A stretch of 13,793 nt of DNA from CAISIP01 sp031367285 (GCA_031367285.1 JANLPN010000478.1:1-13793), one strand, 5' to 3'. Positions 5,728-13,145 are shown, counted from the first letter of the stretch. Numbers and translations: made by a program. The notes: a model not told the origin generated them from the sequence alone.

Positions 5728-7314
5728 ATGTCACAAGAACTTGACTACCTGAGCCACCAAGTCGCCCATGGACGCCATTCGCGGCGGGACTTTCTGGGGC
5801 GCGCGGCGGCGCTCGGTGTATCCGCGGCCGCGGCCAACGCGCTGCTGACCAGTGCTGCGCAGGCAGCCGGGCCGCGCAAGGGCGGCGTCATGAAGGTCGG
5901 CCTGCAAGGTGGCGCCGCCACCGATAGCCTGGACCCGGCGCTGGCCGCCAACCAGGTGACCTACCACGTCGGCAACCTGTGGGGTGAGACCCTGCTGCGT
6001 ACTACGCCCGCGGGCCAGCTCAAACCCTATCTCGCCACCGAGTGGCGCGCCTCGCCCGATGCCAAGGCCTGGGTGTTCAAGATTCGCAAGGGCGTGCAGT
6101 TTCACAACGGCAAGGAGATGACGCCCGACGACGTCGTCGCCACCATGCAGCGGCACAGCGGCCCGACCGCCAAGTCCGGCGCACTGGGCATCATGCGCGG
6201 CGTCGATTCGGTCACGCGCGACGGCGACAGCGTGATCTTCACGCTGACCAGTGCCAGCGCCGATTTCCCCTTCCTGCTGACCGACTACCACCTGTTGATC
6301 CAGCCCGGCGGCGGCAACGACAACCCGAAAGCCGCCATCGGCACCGGGCCCTACAAGATCGTCACCAACGAGCCCGGCGTGCGCACCATCGGCGAGCGGT
6401 TCGCCAACTACTGGGACGGCAAGTCGCGCGGCTTCGCCGACCAGGTGGAGATCACCGTGCTCAACGACGGCACGGCGCGCACGGCGGCGCTGCAAAGCGG
6501 CCGCGTGCACATCATCAACCGCATTGACCCGAAGGTGGTGGAGCTGATCAAGCGCGCCCCGGGGGTCACGGTGCAGAGCGTTTCCGGCCGCGGCCACTAT
6601 GTGTTCATCGCGCATTGCAATACCGCACCGTTCAACAACAACGACCTGCGCCTGGCGCTCAAATACGCGATGGACCGCAAGGAGATGGTCGACAAGCTGC
6701 TGCGCGGCTTTGGCACCGTGGGCAACGATTTTCCGATCAACGCCGCTTACCCGATGTTCAGCGAGCTGCCGCAGCGGCCGTTTGACACCGACAAGGCGGC
6801 ATTCCACTACAAGAAGTCCGGCGTCACCGACCCCATCGTGCTGCGCACCTCTGAAGTCGCCTTCCCGGGCGCCGTGGATGCCGCGCAGTTGTACCAGGCC
6901 ACCTGCGCCAAGGCCGGCATCAAGCTCGAAGTCAAACGCGAGCCGGGCGACGGCTACTGGTCCACCGTCTGGAACAAACAACCTTTCTCGACCTCCTACT
7001 GGGGTGGGCGGCCGGTGCAGGACCAGATGTACTCGACCGCCTACATCACGGGCGCCGACTGGAACGACACGCGTTTCTTCAACCCGAAGTTCGACCAGAT
7101 GGTGGCTGCCGCGCGCTCCGAGCTGAACCCGGCCAAACGCAAGCAGATGTACAAGGACATGGCGGTCATCGTGCACGAGGAAGGCGGCGTGATCATCCCG
7201 ATGTTCAACGACGCCATCGACGCCACCGGCCCCAAGGTCGGTGGCTGGGTGAAGAACCCCACCGGCGAATTAATGGGCGGCATGGCGGCCTCCGAGTGCT
7301 GGCTCGAGGCCTGA
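5728..7314 (+). CDS. ABC transporter substrate-binding protein, family 5 (peptide/opine type), Tat-exported
   Basis: A 528-residue periplasmic solute-binding protein of the SBP_bac_5 (DppA/OppA) family. The N-terminus carries a twin-arginine signal, SRRDFLGRAAALGVSAAAA (residues 18-36), with a likely AQA/AG cleavage near 46, so it is exported folded. Family hallmarks are the LDPALAANQVTYHVGNLWGETLL block, ATEWRASPDAKAWVFKIRKGVQFHNG near residues 105-130, the AIGTGPYKI segment near 210, and the C-terminal KRKQMYKDMAVIVHEEGGVI. The ligand cannot be read from sequence; family 5 proteins bind peptides, opines, nickel complexes, glutathione and small quaternary amines. It is the first gene of a four-gene operon with strong translation signals. 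The facing tmpAB genes suggest a phosphonate or betaine-like ligand, which is inference. Confidence 0.95.
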   Translation: MSQELDYLSHQVAHGRHSRRDFLGRAAALGVSAAAANALLTSAAQAAGPRKGGVMKVGLQGGAATDSLDPALAANQVTYHVGNLWGETLLRTTPAGQLKPYLATEWRASPDAKAWVFKIRKGVQFHNGKEMTPDDVVATMQRHSGPTAKSGALGIMRGVDSVTRDGDSVIFTLTSASADFPFLLTDYHLLIQPGGGNDNPKAAIGTGPYKIVTNEPGVRTIGERFANYWDGKSRGFADQVEITVLNDGTARTAALQSGRVHIINRIDPKVVELIKRAPGVTVQSVSGRGHYVFIAHCNTAPFNNNDLRLALKYAMDRKEMVDKLLRGFGTVGNDFPINAAYPMFSELPQRPFDTDKAAFHYKKSGVTDPIVLRTSEVAFPGAVDAAQLYQATCAKAGIKLEVKREPGDGYWSTVWNKQPFSTSYWGGRPVQDQMYSTAYITGADWNDTRFFNPKFDQMVAAARSELNPAKRKQMYKDMAVIVHEEGGVIIPMFNDAIDATGPKVGGWVKNPTGELMGGMAASECWLEA

Positions 7315-7336
7315 ACGGCCGCGTTCCGAAGCGCCG

Positions 7337-8296
7337 ATGTCCTCGCCCTTGCTGAGGCAGGTGGCCCAGCGCCTGCTGCTGGGCCTGCTCATGCTTCTGG
7401 GCGTGTCGGTGCTGATCTTTGCCGGCACCCAGATGCTGCCCGGTGACGTGGCGCAGGCCATCCTCGGCCAGTCCGCCACGCCCGAGGCACTGGCCAACCT
7501 GCGCCGGGAGATGGGCCTGGGGGACCCGGCCTGGCTGCGTTACTGGAACTGGCTCAGCGGCGCCCTGCACGGCGACTTCGGCAAGGCGCTCTCGAACGGG
7601 CAGGACATCTCCACCGCGCTCGGCAAGCGCCTGCTCAACACGCTGTTCCTGGCGGCCTGTGCCGCCGTGGTGTCGGTGCCACTGGCGATCGCGCTGGGCC
7701 TGGTGGCCGTGCGTTTTCGCAATGGTTTCGTGGACCGCCTGATTTCCGGCCTGGGCCTGGCGTCCACCTCGCTGCCGGCGTTTTTCGTCGGCTACGTGCT
7801 ACTGTATTTCTTTGCCGTGAAGTTGCAGTGGGTCACCAGCGTCTCGACGGTGTTTGACGGCATGCCGCTGTCCGAGCGGCTCGCCGCGATCATCCTGCCG
7901 GTGGCCGTGCTCACCACGGAGGTACTGGCGCACATGATGCGCATGACACGCGCCGCCATCCTCAACGTCATGCAGTCGGCCTACATCGAGACGGCCGAAC
8001 TCAAGGGCCTGAGTGGCCTGCAGATCATCTACCGCCACGCCATGCCGAACGCGCTGGCACCGATCATCAACGTGGTGATGCTCAATCTCGCGTTCCTGGT
8101 GGTCGGCGTGGTGGTGGTGGAGGTGATTTTCGTTTATCCCGGCATGGGCCAGTACCTGGTCGATCACGTGGCCACGCGCGACGTTCCCGTGGTGCAGGCC
8201 TGTGGCCTGGTGTTTGCCACCGTGTACATCACCATGAACATCATCGCCGACATCGCCGGTGTGATGTCCAATCCGCGCCTGCGGCACCCGAAATAG
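7337..8296 (+). CDS. ABC transporter permease, DppB/OppB type
   Basis: A 319-residue inner-membrane permease with about six transmembrane helices; the first is at residues 11-31 (LLLGLLMLLGVSVLIFAG). After it comes the DppB-type periplasmic region with MLPGDVAQAILG and the LRREMGLGDP helix. The EAA loop that docks on the ATPase is at about 218-243, with TAELKGLSGLQIIYRHAMPN containing the conserved Gly and the final MPNAL. It starts 22 bp after the binding-protein stop; the ribosome site is weak, so translation may be coupled. It forms the heterodimeric channel with the next gene. Confidence 0.94.
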   Translation: MSSPLLRQVAQRLLLGLLMLLGVSVLIFAGTQMLPGDVAQAILGQSATPEALANLRREMGLGDPAWLRYWNWLSGALHGDFGKALSNGQDISTALGKRLLNTLFLAACAAVVSVPLAIALGLVAVRFRNGFVDRLISGLGLASTSLPAFFVGYVLLYFFAVKLQWVTSVSTVFDGMPLSERLAAIILPVAVLTTEVLAHMMRMTRAAILNVMQSAYIETAELKGLSGLQIIYRHAMPNALAPIINVVMLNLAFLVVGVVVVEVIFVYPGMGQYLVDHVATRDVPVVQACGLVFATVYITMNIIADIAGVMSNPRLRHPK

Positions 8297-8304
8297 GTAC
8301 AAGC

Positions 8305-9132
8305 GTGATGTACTGGCGTCGCATACCCTTATCGGCGCTGATCGGCCTGCTGCTCACACTGGCCGTCGTGCTGGTGGCTTTACTCGCACCCTGGATCGCC
8401 CCCTTCGGCACCGGTGATGTAGTCGGCGACGTGTGGGCACCCGCGTCCGACAAGTTCTGGCTGGGCACCGACAACCTCGGGCGCGACCTGCTGTCGCGCA
8501 TGATGCACGGCGCACGCGTCACACTGACGATTGCCGGGGCGGCCACGGCGCTGTCCTTCACCATGGGCTCGATCCTGGGCTTCGTGGCCGCGGTATCGGG
8601 CGGCTGGATCGACCAGTGGCTCTCGCGTGGGGTCGATCTGCTGATGGCCATCCCGACGCTGATACTCGCGCTGGTGGTGCTGTCGGTGCTGCCATCCTCG
8701 GTCACGGTGCTGGTGCTGGTGCTCGGGGTGCTCGACGCCACGCGCGTGTTCCGGCTGTCGCGCGCAGTGGCGGTGGACATCAACGTGATGGATTATGTGG
8801 AAGCCGCGCGGCTGCGCGGCGAAAAGACCGCCTGGATCGTCTTTTCGGAGATTCTGCCGAATGCCCTGACGCCGCTGATCTCGGAACTTGGCCTGCGTTT
8901 CATTTTTGCCGTGTTGTTCCTCTCCGCGCTGTCCTTCCTGGGCCTGGGGGTGCAGCCGCCCGACGCCGACTGGGGCGCCATGGTGCGGGAAAACAAGGAA
9001 GGCATCGTGTTCGGCATTCCGGCCGCGCTGATACCGGCCGCGGCGATCGGCGTGCTCACGATCTCGGTCAACCTGGTCGCGGACTGGGTACTGAATCGCA
9101 CCTCCGACCTGAAGGGCGGGCGCGGCGCATGA
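8305..9132 (+). CDS. ABC transporter permease, DppC/OppC type
   Basis: A 275-residue partner permease. It has the DppC signature FWLGTDNLGRDLLSRMMHGA at residues 51-70 after the first membrane helix, then BPD_transp_1 helices. The EAA loop is at about 164-191 (VEAARLRGEKTAWIVFSEIL then PNALTPL). A GTG at 8305 and an ATG at 8308 are both possible starts; AGGT at the upstream stop codon would serve either. The gap to the previous gene is 8 bp, confirming the operon. It is slightly shorter than the usual 290-300 residues because the N-terminal cytoplasmic tail is short. Confidence 0.94.
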   Translation: MMYWRRIPLSALIGLLLTLAVVLVALLAPWIAPFGTGDVVGDVWAPASDKFWLGTDNLGRDLLSRMMHGARVTLTIAGAATALSFTMGSILGFVAAVSGGWIDQWLSRGVDLLMAIPTLILALVVLSVLPSSVTVLVLVLGVLDATRVFRLSRAVAVDINVMDYVEAARLRGEKTAWIVFSEILPNALTPLISELGLRFIFAVLFLSALSFLGLGVQPPDADWGAMVRENKEGIVFGIPAALIPAAAIGVLTISVNLVADWVLNRTSDLKGGRGA

Positions 9133-9193
9133 GAACACCCCCGTTACGGCGTACTTCCACGGCGGCCCACGAACAGACGCAAAGAGTCGCGAT

Positions 9194-10840
9194 ATGAACT
9201 CCCCGGCGCCCTTAGTGCTGGAGATCCGCAATCTGCGTATCGAGGCCACAGTGTTTCCGCCGGGAGAGCCGGCGCGCGATATTCTGATCGTGGACGACGT
9301 ATCGCTGACGCTGCAAAAAGGCCGTGTGCTGGGTTTGATCGGCGAGTCCGGCGCCGGCAAGTCCACCATCGGACTCTCGGCGCTTGGTTATGGGCGCGGG
9401 GGTGTGCGTATCACCGGCGGTGAGGTGTTGCTGAATGGCCGCGACATCCTCAAAGGCGGCAACAAGCGCTTGCGGGCCTTGCGCGGGCGCGAGGTGTCGT
9501 ATGTGGCGCAGTCGGCCGCGGCCGCCTTCAACCCCTCGCACCGGCTGATGGGCCAGGTGGTGGAATCGGCCCTGCACCATGGCGTGGCAAACCGCGCGCA
9601 GGCCGAACAACGCGCCGTGGCGCTGTTCCGCAAGCTGGGGCTGCCGGACCCGGAGAACTTTGGCCGGCGTTTTCCGCACCAGGTGTCGGGCGGGCAGTTG
9701 CAGCGCGCCATGACGGCCATGGCACTGTGCGCCGAGCCGGACCTGATCGTGTTTGACGAGCCCACCACGGCGCTCGACGTTACGACCCAGATCGACGTGC
9801 TGGCCGCCATCAAGGATGCGATCCGCGATACCGGTGTGGCGGCGCTGTACATCACGCACGACCTGGCCGTGGTGGCCCAAGTGTCGGACGACATCATGGT
9901 GCTGCGCCATGGAAAAATGGTCGAGCTGGGCCAGACCGCTCAGATCATCCATGCGCCGGCGCAGGACTACACACGGGCGCTGGTCTCGGTGCGCTCCATC
10001 GCGCACGACGAGCAGAAACCCGCACCGCAAGCTCTGCTGGAGGTGCGTAACGTGACGGCCAGTTATGCCGGGCGCCAAGTCAAGGTACTCGACCAGGTGT
10101 CGGTGCGGCTCAGCATGGGCCAGACGCTGGCGGTGGTGGGGGAGTCCGGCTCGGGCAAGTCCACGCTGGCGCGTGTCATTACCGGGCTGCTGGCGCCCAT
10201 GCAAGGGGAAATCCTGTTTGACGGACAGGCCCTGCCGGCGCGCCTGCCACTGCGCAGCAAGGAACAGTTGCGCGAGCTGCAGATGATCTACCAGATGGCC
10301 GACGTGGCCATGAACCCGCGCCACACGGTGGGCAAGATCATCGGTCGCCCGCTGGAGTTCTACTTCGGCATGCGCGGCCGCGAAAAGGAGCGGCGCGTCC
10401 AGCAGCTGCTGGACGAAATCGAAATGGGCGCGGGTTATATCGACCGCTACCCGGCCGAGCTTTCCGGCGGGCAAAAGCAGCGTGTATGTATTGCACGGGC
10501 ATTGGCGGCCAAACCGAAGATCATCATCTGCGACGAGGTGACCAGCGCGCTCGACCCGCTGGTGGCGGACGGCATCCTGAAATTGCTGATGAACCTGCAA
10601 AAAATCGAAAGCGTGGCCTACCTGTACATCACGCACGACCTGGCCACGGTCAAAGCCATCGCCGATTCGATTGCCGTGATGTGCCAGGGCAAGGTCGTGC
10701 GTTACGGACCCAAGTCCGAAGTGCTCACGCCGCCGTTTGACGACTACACGGATCTGCTGCTGTCGTCGGTGCCCGAGATGGAAGTCGGCTGGCTGGAACA
10801 GGCCATCAAACGCCGGCGCATGGAAAGCGCCGGGAACTGA
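9194..10840 (+). CDS. ABC transporter ATP-binding protein with two fused ATPase domains (DppD-DppF type)
   Basis: A 548-residue protein carrying both nucleotide-binding domains of a peptide-type importer in one chain. Domain 1: Walker A GESGAGKST at 50-58, Q-loop QSAAAAFNP from 106, signature SGGQLQRA at 165-172, Walker B LIVFDEP at 184-190, H-loop YITHDLA at 219-225. Domain 2: Walker A GESGSGKST at 316-324, Q-loop QMADVAMNP from 367, signature LSGGQKQR at 423-430, Walker B KIIICDEV at 442-449, then an H-loop YITHDLA. All catalytic residues are present in both halves. Domain 2 has Val after the Walker B Glu where Pro is usual. The gap to the permease gene is 61 bp and the ribosome site is weak. 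It powers uptake through the two permeases. No separate DppF gene is needed, and none is seen. Confidence 0.95.
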   Translation: MNSPAPLVLEIRNLRIEATVFPPGEPARDILIVDDVSLTLQKGRVLGLIGESGAGKSTIGLSALGYGRGGVRITGGEVLLNGRDILKGGNKRLRALRGREVSYVAQSAAAAFNPSHRLMGQVVESALHHGVANRAQAEQRAVALFRKLGLPDPENFGRRFPHQVSGGQLQRAMTAMALCAEPDLIVFDEPTTALDVTTQIDVLAAIKDAIRDTGVAALYITHDLAVVAQVSDDIMVLRHGKMVELGQTAQIIHAPAQDYTRALVSVRSIAHDEQKPAPQALLEVRNVTASYAGRQVKVLDQVSVRLSMGQTLAVVGESGSGKSTLARVITGLLAPMQGEILFDGQALPARLPLRSKEQLRELQMIYQMADVAMNPRHTVGKIIGRPLEFYFGMRGREKERRVQQLLDEIEMGAGYIDRYPAELSGGQKQRVCIARALAAKPKIIICDEVTSALDPLVADGILKLLMNLQKIESVAYLYITHDLATVKAIADSIAVMCQGKVVRYGPKSEVLTPPFDDYTDLLLSSVPEMEVGWLEQAIKRRRMESAGN

Positions 10841-10870
10841 ATCGAAAGCTGGCAACGCTTCGCGCTGGCT

Positions 10871-11452
10871 CTATGGACGCACCGGCTCCTTCAGAATGGC
10901 CGGGTCAAACGGAGCGCGGCTGAACACTTCGCGCAGCATGGGCTCGAAATGGGCCAGCGGTTTGCTTGGGTAGGCCGGGTCAAACGCCGACTGGTCGTAC
11001 CGCTCGCAAAAACGCCAGCAAGCCGCATACCAGGGGTGGTCCTTGTAGGCCAGGTAGCCATCCGGGTCGCGGCCATAGTGCTGCGCGTAGTATTTCATCT
11101 GGAACAGGCCGTGCATCTCGATGATCCAGGTGACTTCGGCGCGCACATAAGGCCGCACAATGGCCGCGGCAAGCTGCGAATGGTTTTCCGGCGCCAGTTC
11201 GTCACCGAGGTCGTGTACCAGCGCGGCCACAATGGTTTCGATGTCGGCGCCATCGGCTTCGGCGCGCGTGGCGCTTTGCAGCGAATGCTCCAGCCGGCTC
11301 ACCTGGTAGCCCTGGATGGAGTCGCCCAGACGCCGCAGCGCCACCAGCAGGCGCTCAGGCAATTCGCGGATGTAGTCGTCTTCCAGCTTGTGCAGGAAAT
11401 GGTAGTCCTGCGCCGTGCCGTCTTTCATGGCGATGAAATCAACGGTTTCCAT
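10871..11452 (-). CDS. tmpB: HD-domain mixed-valent diiron oxygenase, TmpB-like (phosphonate C-P cleavage)
   Basis: A 193-residue HD-superfamily protein related to PhnZ and TmpB, which oxidatively cleave alpha-hydroxyphosphonates. TmpB acts on (R)-1-hydroxy-2-(trimethylammonio)ethylphosphonate to give glycine betaine and phosphate. The diiron ligands are visible: H56 (LEHSLQSA), H80 and D81 (ALVHDLGDE), H91 (APENHSQ), H114 (IEMHGLF) and D153 (ERYDQSAF). The H56-to-H80 spacing of 24 equals that of PhnZ H34 to H58. Aligned without gaps to PhnZ around the first ligand, the PhnZ amine-binding Glu27 position is Tyr49 and the Tyr24 position is Ile46, so 2-aminoethylphosphonate is an unlikely substrate. 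The ATG at 11450-11452 has AAGGA six bases upstream; a longer frame lacks homology. It lies 31 bp after the 2OG oxygenase gene, in one operon. PhnZ recollections are from memory. Confidence 0.87.
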   Translation of the reverse strand: METVDFIAMKDGTAQDYHFLHKLEDDYIRELPERLLVALRRLGDSIQGYQVSRLEHSLQSATRAEADGADIETIVAALVHDLGDELAPENHSQLAAAIVRPYVRAEVTWIIEMHGLFQMKYYAQHYGRDPDGYLAYKDHPWYAACWRFCERYDQSAFDPAYPSKPLAHFEPMLREVFSRAPFDPAILKEPVRP

Positions 11453-11483
11453 AGTGATCCTTTGTGCGGTGAAACTCAGGCTC

Positions 11484-12590
11484 TCAAACACCAAACCGGC
11501 GCTGCAACACGCGGTAGCGGCTGCGCGGGCCATCGCGGTCAATGTAGCAGCCCTGCAGCTGGCGGTGCCCCTCGGACGGGTCAAACGCGGTGCGGCCATG
11601 TAATACCCGGTTGTTGTCGAACATCATCATCTGGCCCGGATCGAGCTTAAAGCGCAACTCGTAGCGCGGGTCTTCGAACAGCAGCCCCAGGCGCCGGCGG
11701 GCTGCGTGGAAACTGCGTGTATCCGCCTCGGACATCAGCGGGATGTCGTCCAGGCGCGGGCTGTAATGCACACCCAGCATCTCGCCGCTGCCGTCCTGCT
11801 CGATCATCGGTTTGATGGCCACCAGGCTGGTGTTTGCGTCGCGGTATTCGAAGCGCACCGGCACCCGGCTAAGCAAGTCAAAACCCGCCGGGTCTTCGGC
11901 CTTCAGTTGCGCGGCTACCGCCAGGCTGTCCACCAGCGTGGACAGGCCACCCGAGGTTTCGTTTTGCAGGCATTGCAGCAGCTGTATGCCGGGCACCGGC
12001 GTGCGGTAGGGGTTGTCGGTGTGCGGGCCGAGCGCCACCGGGCGGTAGGCCAGGTCGGTCGAGTCGGGGCGTGAATAGACTTCGAAGAAGGCGCCGAAAT
12101 TGGTGTCGCGCACAAAACCGAAATGCCGCGCAATGCCCAAGATCGAATCGGGTTGCGTGGGTGTGCCGTGCACCTGCACAAAACCGAGGGTGATGAAGTC
12201 CCTCAGCGCGCGGTGCAAGACCTCGTCTTGCTGCAGCGCACTCCACTGGTAGACCGGCTGCGGTTGCAGGTCGGCCAGCCAGGGTCTGGCGGGCGGACAA
12301 CCCTCACTCAAGGTCACGCCGGCGAGCAATTCCTGCACGTCAAACCTGCCCGCGAATCCGTCGCTGAACGCCAGATGCAGCTGCGTGTTGTCGAGCCAGG
12401 CGCCGGTCAACTGCAGGTCGTCGGGCAACAAATGCGGGTTCATGAGGCGCTGGCCCGTGATCCGGTCGCGCTGCGACGGGTCCGGGCTGCGGGCCCGCAG
12501 CCACAGGGCCGGCAGGACAGTGTCGGTTGCGACGTCGCGCAGCATTACACGCGGCGCCCCGGCACCTTCCTCGATACATATCTCAGGCAT
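11484..12590 (-). CDS. tmpA: Fe(II)/2-oxoglutarate oxygenase of the gamma-butyrobetaine-hydroxylase family, TmpA-like
   Basis: A 368-residue TauD/BBOX-type oxygenase. Residues 1-90 form the N-terminal DUF971-like domain, without the zinc cysteines of butyrobetaine hydroxylase. The catalytic double-stranded beta-helix follows: Fe ligands H190 and D192 (GPHTDNP) and H331 (RVLHGRTAF), with 2-oxoglutarate-binding R343 (GHRQLQGCYIDRDG). Aligned without gaps to human BBOX1 upstream of the HxD motif, the trimethylammonium cage residues Tyr177, Trp181 and Tyr194 become F165, F169 and Y182, all aromatic. Paired with an HD oxygenase, this points to TmpA, which hydroxylates 2-(trimethylammonio)ethylphosphonate at C1. 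Such proteins are often labelled gamma-butyrobetaine hydroxylase. The start ATG at 12588-12590 follows GGAGAG. First gene of the minus-strand operon. A true butyrobetaine hydroxylase remains a less likely alternative. Confidence 0.88.
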   Translation of the reverse strand: MPEICIEEGAGAPRVMLRDVATDTVLPALWLRARSPDPSQRDRITGQRLMNPHLLPDDLQLTGAWLDNTQLHLAFSDGFAGRFDVQELLAGVTLSEGCPPARPWLADLQPQPVYQWSALQQDEVLHRALRDFITLGFVQVHGTPTQPDSILGIARHFGFVRDTNFGAFFEVYSRPDSTDLAYRPVALGPHTDNPYRTPVPGIQLLQCLQNETSGGLSTLVDSLAVAAQLKAEDPAGFDLLSRVPVRFEYRDANTSLVAIKPMIEQDGSGEMLGVHYSPRLDDIPLMSEADTRSFHAARRRLGLLFEDPRYELRFKLDPGQMMMFDNNRVLHGRTAFDPSEGHRQLQGCYIDRDGPRSRYRVLQRRFGV

Positions 12591-12673
12591 GACCTGCTCT
12601 CTCCGTAGTCCAATTGAACGTGAGTGTCACCGCAATCCCGGACGGAAACAAACGATGAATCACGCGTTGCAAA

Positions 12674-12688
12674 ATTAGCGACGCTAAT
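12674..12688. promoter_or_regulatory. Perfect 15-bp palindrome, candidate operator for tmpAB
   Basis: ATTAGCGACGCTAAT is perfectly symmetric around its central A (7-bp arms). It lies 84 bp upstream of the tmpA start. Size and symmetry suit a dimeric helix-turn-helix regulator of GntR, MocR or TetR type. The obvious local candidate is the GntR/MocR-type gene at 13547. I did not see a second copy upstream of the ABC operon. Confidence 0.5.
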
Positions 12689-12769
12689 GCCATGGCGCAA
12701 GGCGCGGGCGAATACCAGCCTGGCTACTTCACTCCCGCCTTGGGGTTACACGCGGTCGGGAAGCTTTAT

Positions 12770-12784
12770 GAAGGCCATGCCTTC
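12770..12784. repeat. Short inverted repeat downstream of higA
   Basis: GAAGGC and GCCTTC are separated by a three-base loop, 22 bp beyond the higA stop. It could end higBA transcription, but no T-run follows in that direction, so a Rho-independent terminator is unlikely by the usual rule. Confidence 0.3.
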
Positions 12785-12806
12785 TTCCGGCTTGCCTGAC
12801 CTCCGC

Positions 12807-13136
12807 TCACGCCGTCTGCGGTTGCCGGCCGTCGTGCTTGGCGCCGCCGCGCGGGCTGAGTTTCGGCAAGGTCTTGATGGCCGCACCGGCTTTCTGCTCG
12901 GCGACCCGCAAGTCGTAGATGGTTTGCAGGTTCAGCCAGAACTGCGGGCTGTTGCCGAAGAAATGGCCCAGGCGCAGGGCGGTGTCGCCGGTAACGGCGC
13001 GTTGGCCTCTCAGAATATCGCTGACGCGATTGCTGGGCACCTGCAACTGGCGGCCAAGTTCCGCCGCGCTCATGTTGTCCAAAGCTTCGAGTTGTGCGGC
13101 GAGATGTTCACCCGGATGTATTGCGCTGCGTCCCAT
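12807..13136 (-). CDS. higA: HigA-type antitoxin (HTH, addiction module)
   Basis: A 109-residue DNA-binding antitoxin of the HigA/VapI family. The N-terminal IHPGEHLAAQLEAL is the family signature. The helix-turn-helix spans about residues 22-50 (AELGRQLQVPSNRVSDILRG), followed by GDTALRLGHFFGNSPQFWLNLQ, nearly diagnostic for this family. The last 25 residues are a basic tail typical of longer HigA proteins. It binds and neutralises the toxin encoded just upstream and represses the shared promoter. It starts nine bases after the toxin stop, the toxin-first order characteristic of higBA. Confidence 0.93.
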   Translation of the reverse strand: MGRSAIHPGEHLAAQLEALDNMSAAELGRQLQVPSNRVSDILRGQRAVTGDTALRLGHFFGNSPQFWLNLQTIYDLRVAEQKAGAAIKTLPKLSPRGGAKHDGRQPQTA

Positions 13137-13145
13137 GATTTACTC

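Larger units (their letters stand above)
12591..12806 (-). promoter_or_regulatory. Promoter region of tmpAB
   Basis: 216 bp between the tmpA start and the higA stop, expected to hold the tmpAB promoter. It contains the 15-bp palindrome listed separately and a small hairpin-like repeat at 12770-12784. I find no convincing -35/-10 pair reading towards tmpA, so control by an activator is possible. No small gene is supported here. Confidence 0.4.

Noticed and set aside
5731..7176. Long minus-strand open frame (481 codons) across the binding-protein gene
   Set aside because: It is antisense to a clear SBP_bac_5 protein, is rich in His, Arg, Gly and Val as expected of a GC-rich shadow frame, and shows no domain.
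8380..9369. Minus-strand frame of 329 codons opposite the second permease
   Set aside because: Low-complexity His/Arg/Gln-rich composition and no family; the plus-strand permease is unmistakable.
9212..10855. Long minus-strand open frame (547 codons) opposite the fused ATPase
   Set aside because: Shadow frame caused by high GC; the plus strand has two complete sets of ABC ATPase motifs.
10841..10870. Bidirectional terminator between the convergent ABC and tmpAB operons
   Set aside because: Only a weak hairpin around a TTC loop with a wobble pair and no T-run; the gap is only 30 bp.
10871..11452. PhnZ (2-aminoethylphosphonate pathway)
   Set aside because: The PhnZ amine-binding Glu is replaced by Tyr, and the partner gene is BBOX-like rather than a PhyH-like PhnY*.
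11484..12590. Plain carnitine-biosynthesis gamma-butyrobetaine hydroxylase
   Set aside because: Bacteria rarely have this role without carnitine genes. The zinc cysteines are missing, and the adjacent HD oxygenase gene fits the TmpA/TmpB pathway better; it is not fully excluded.
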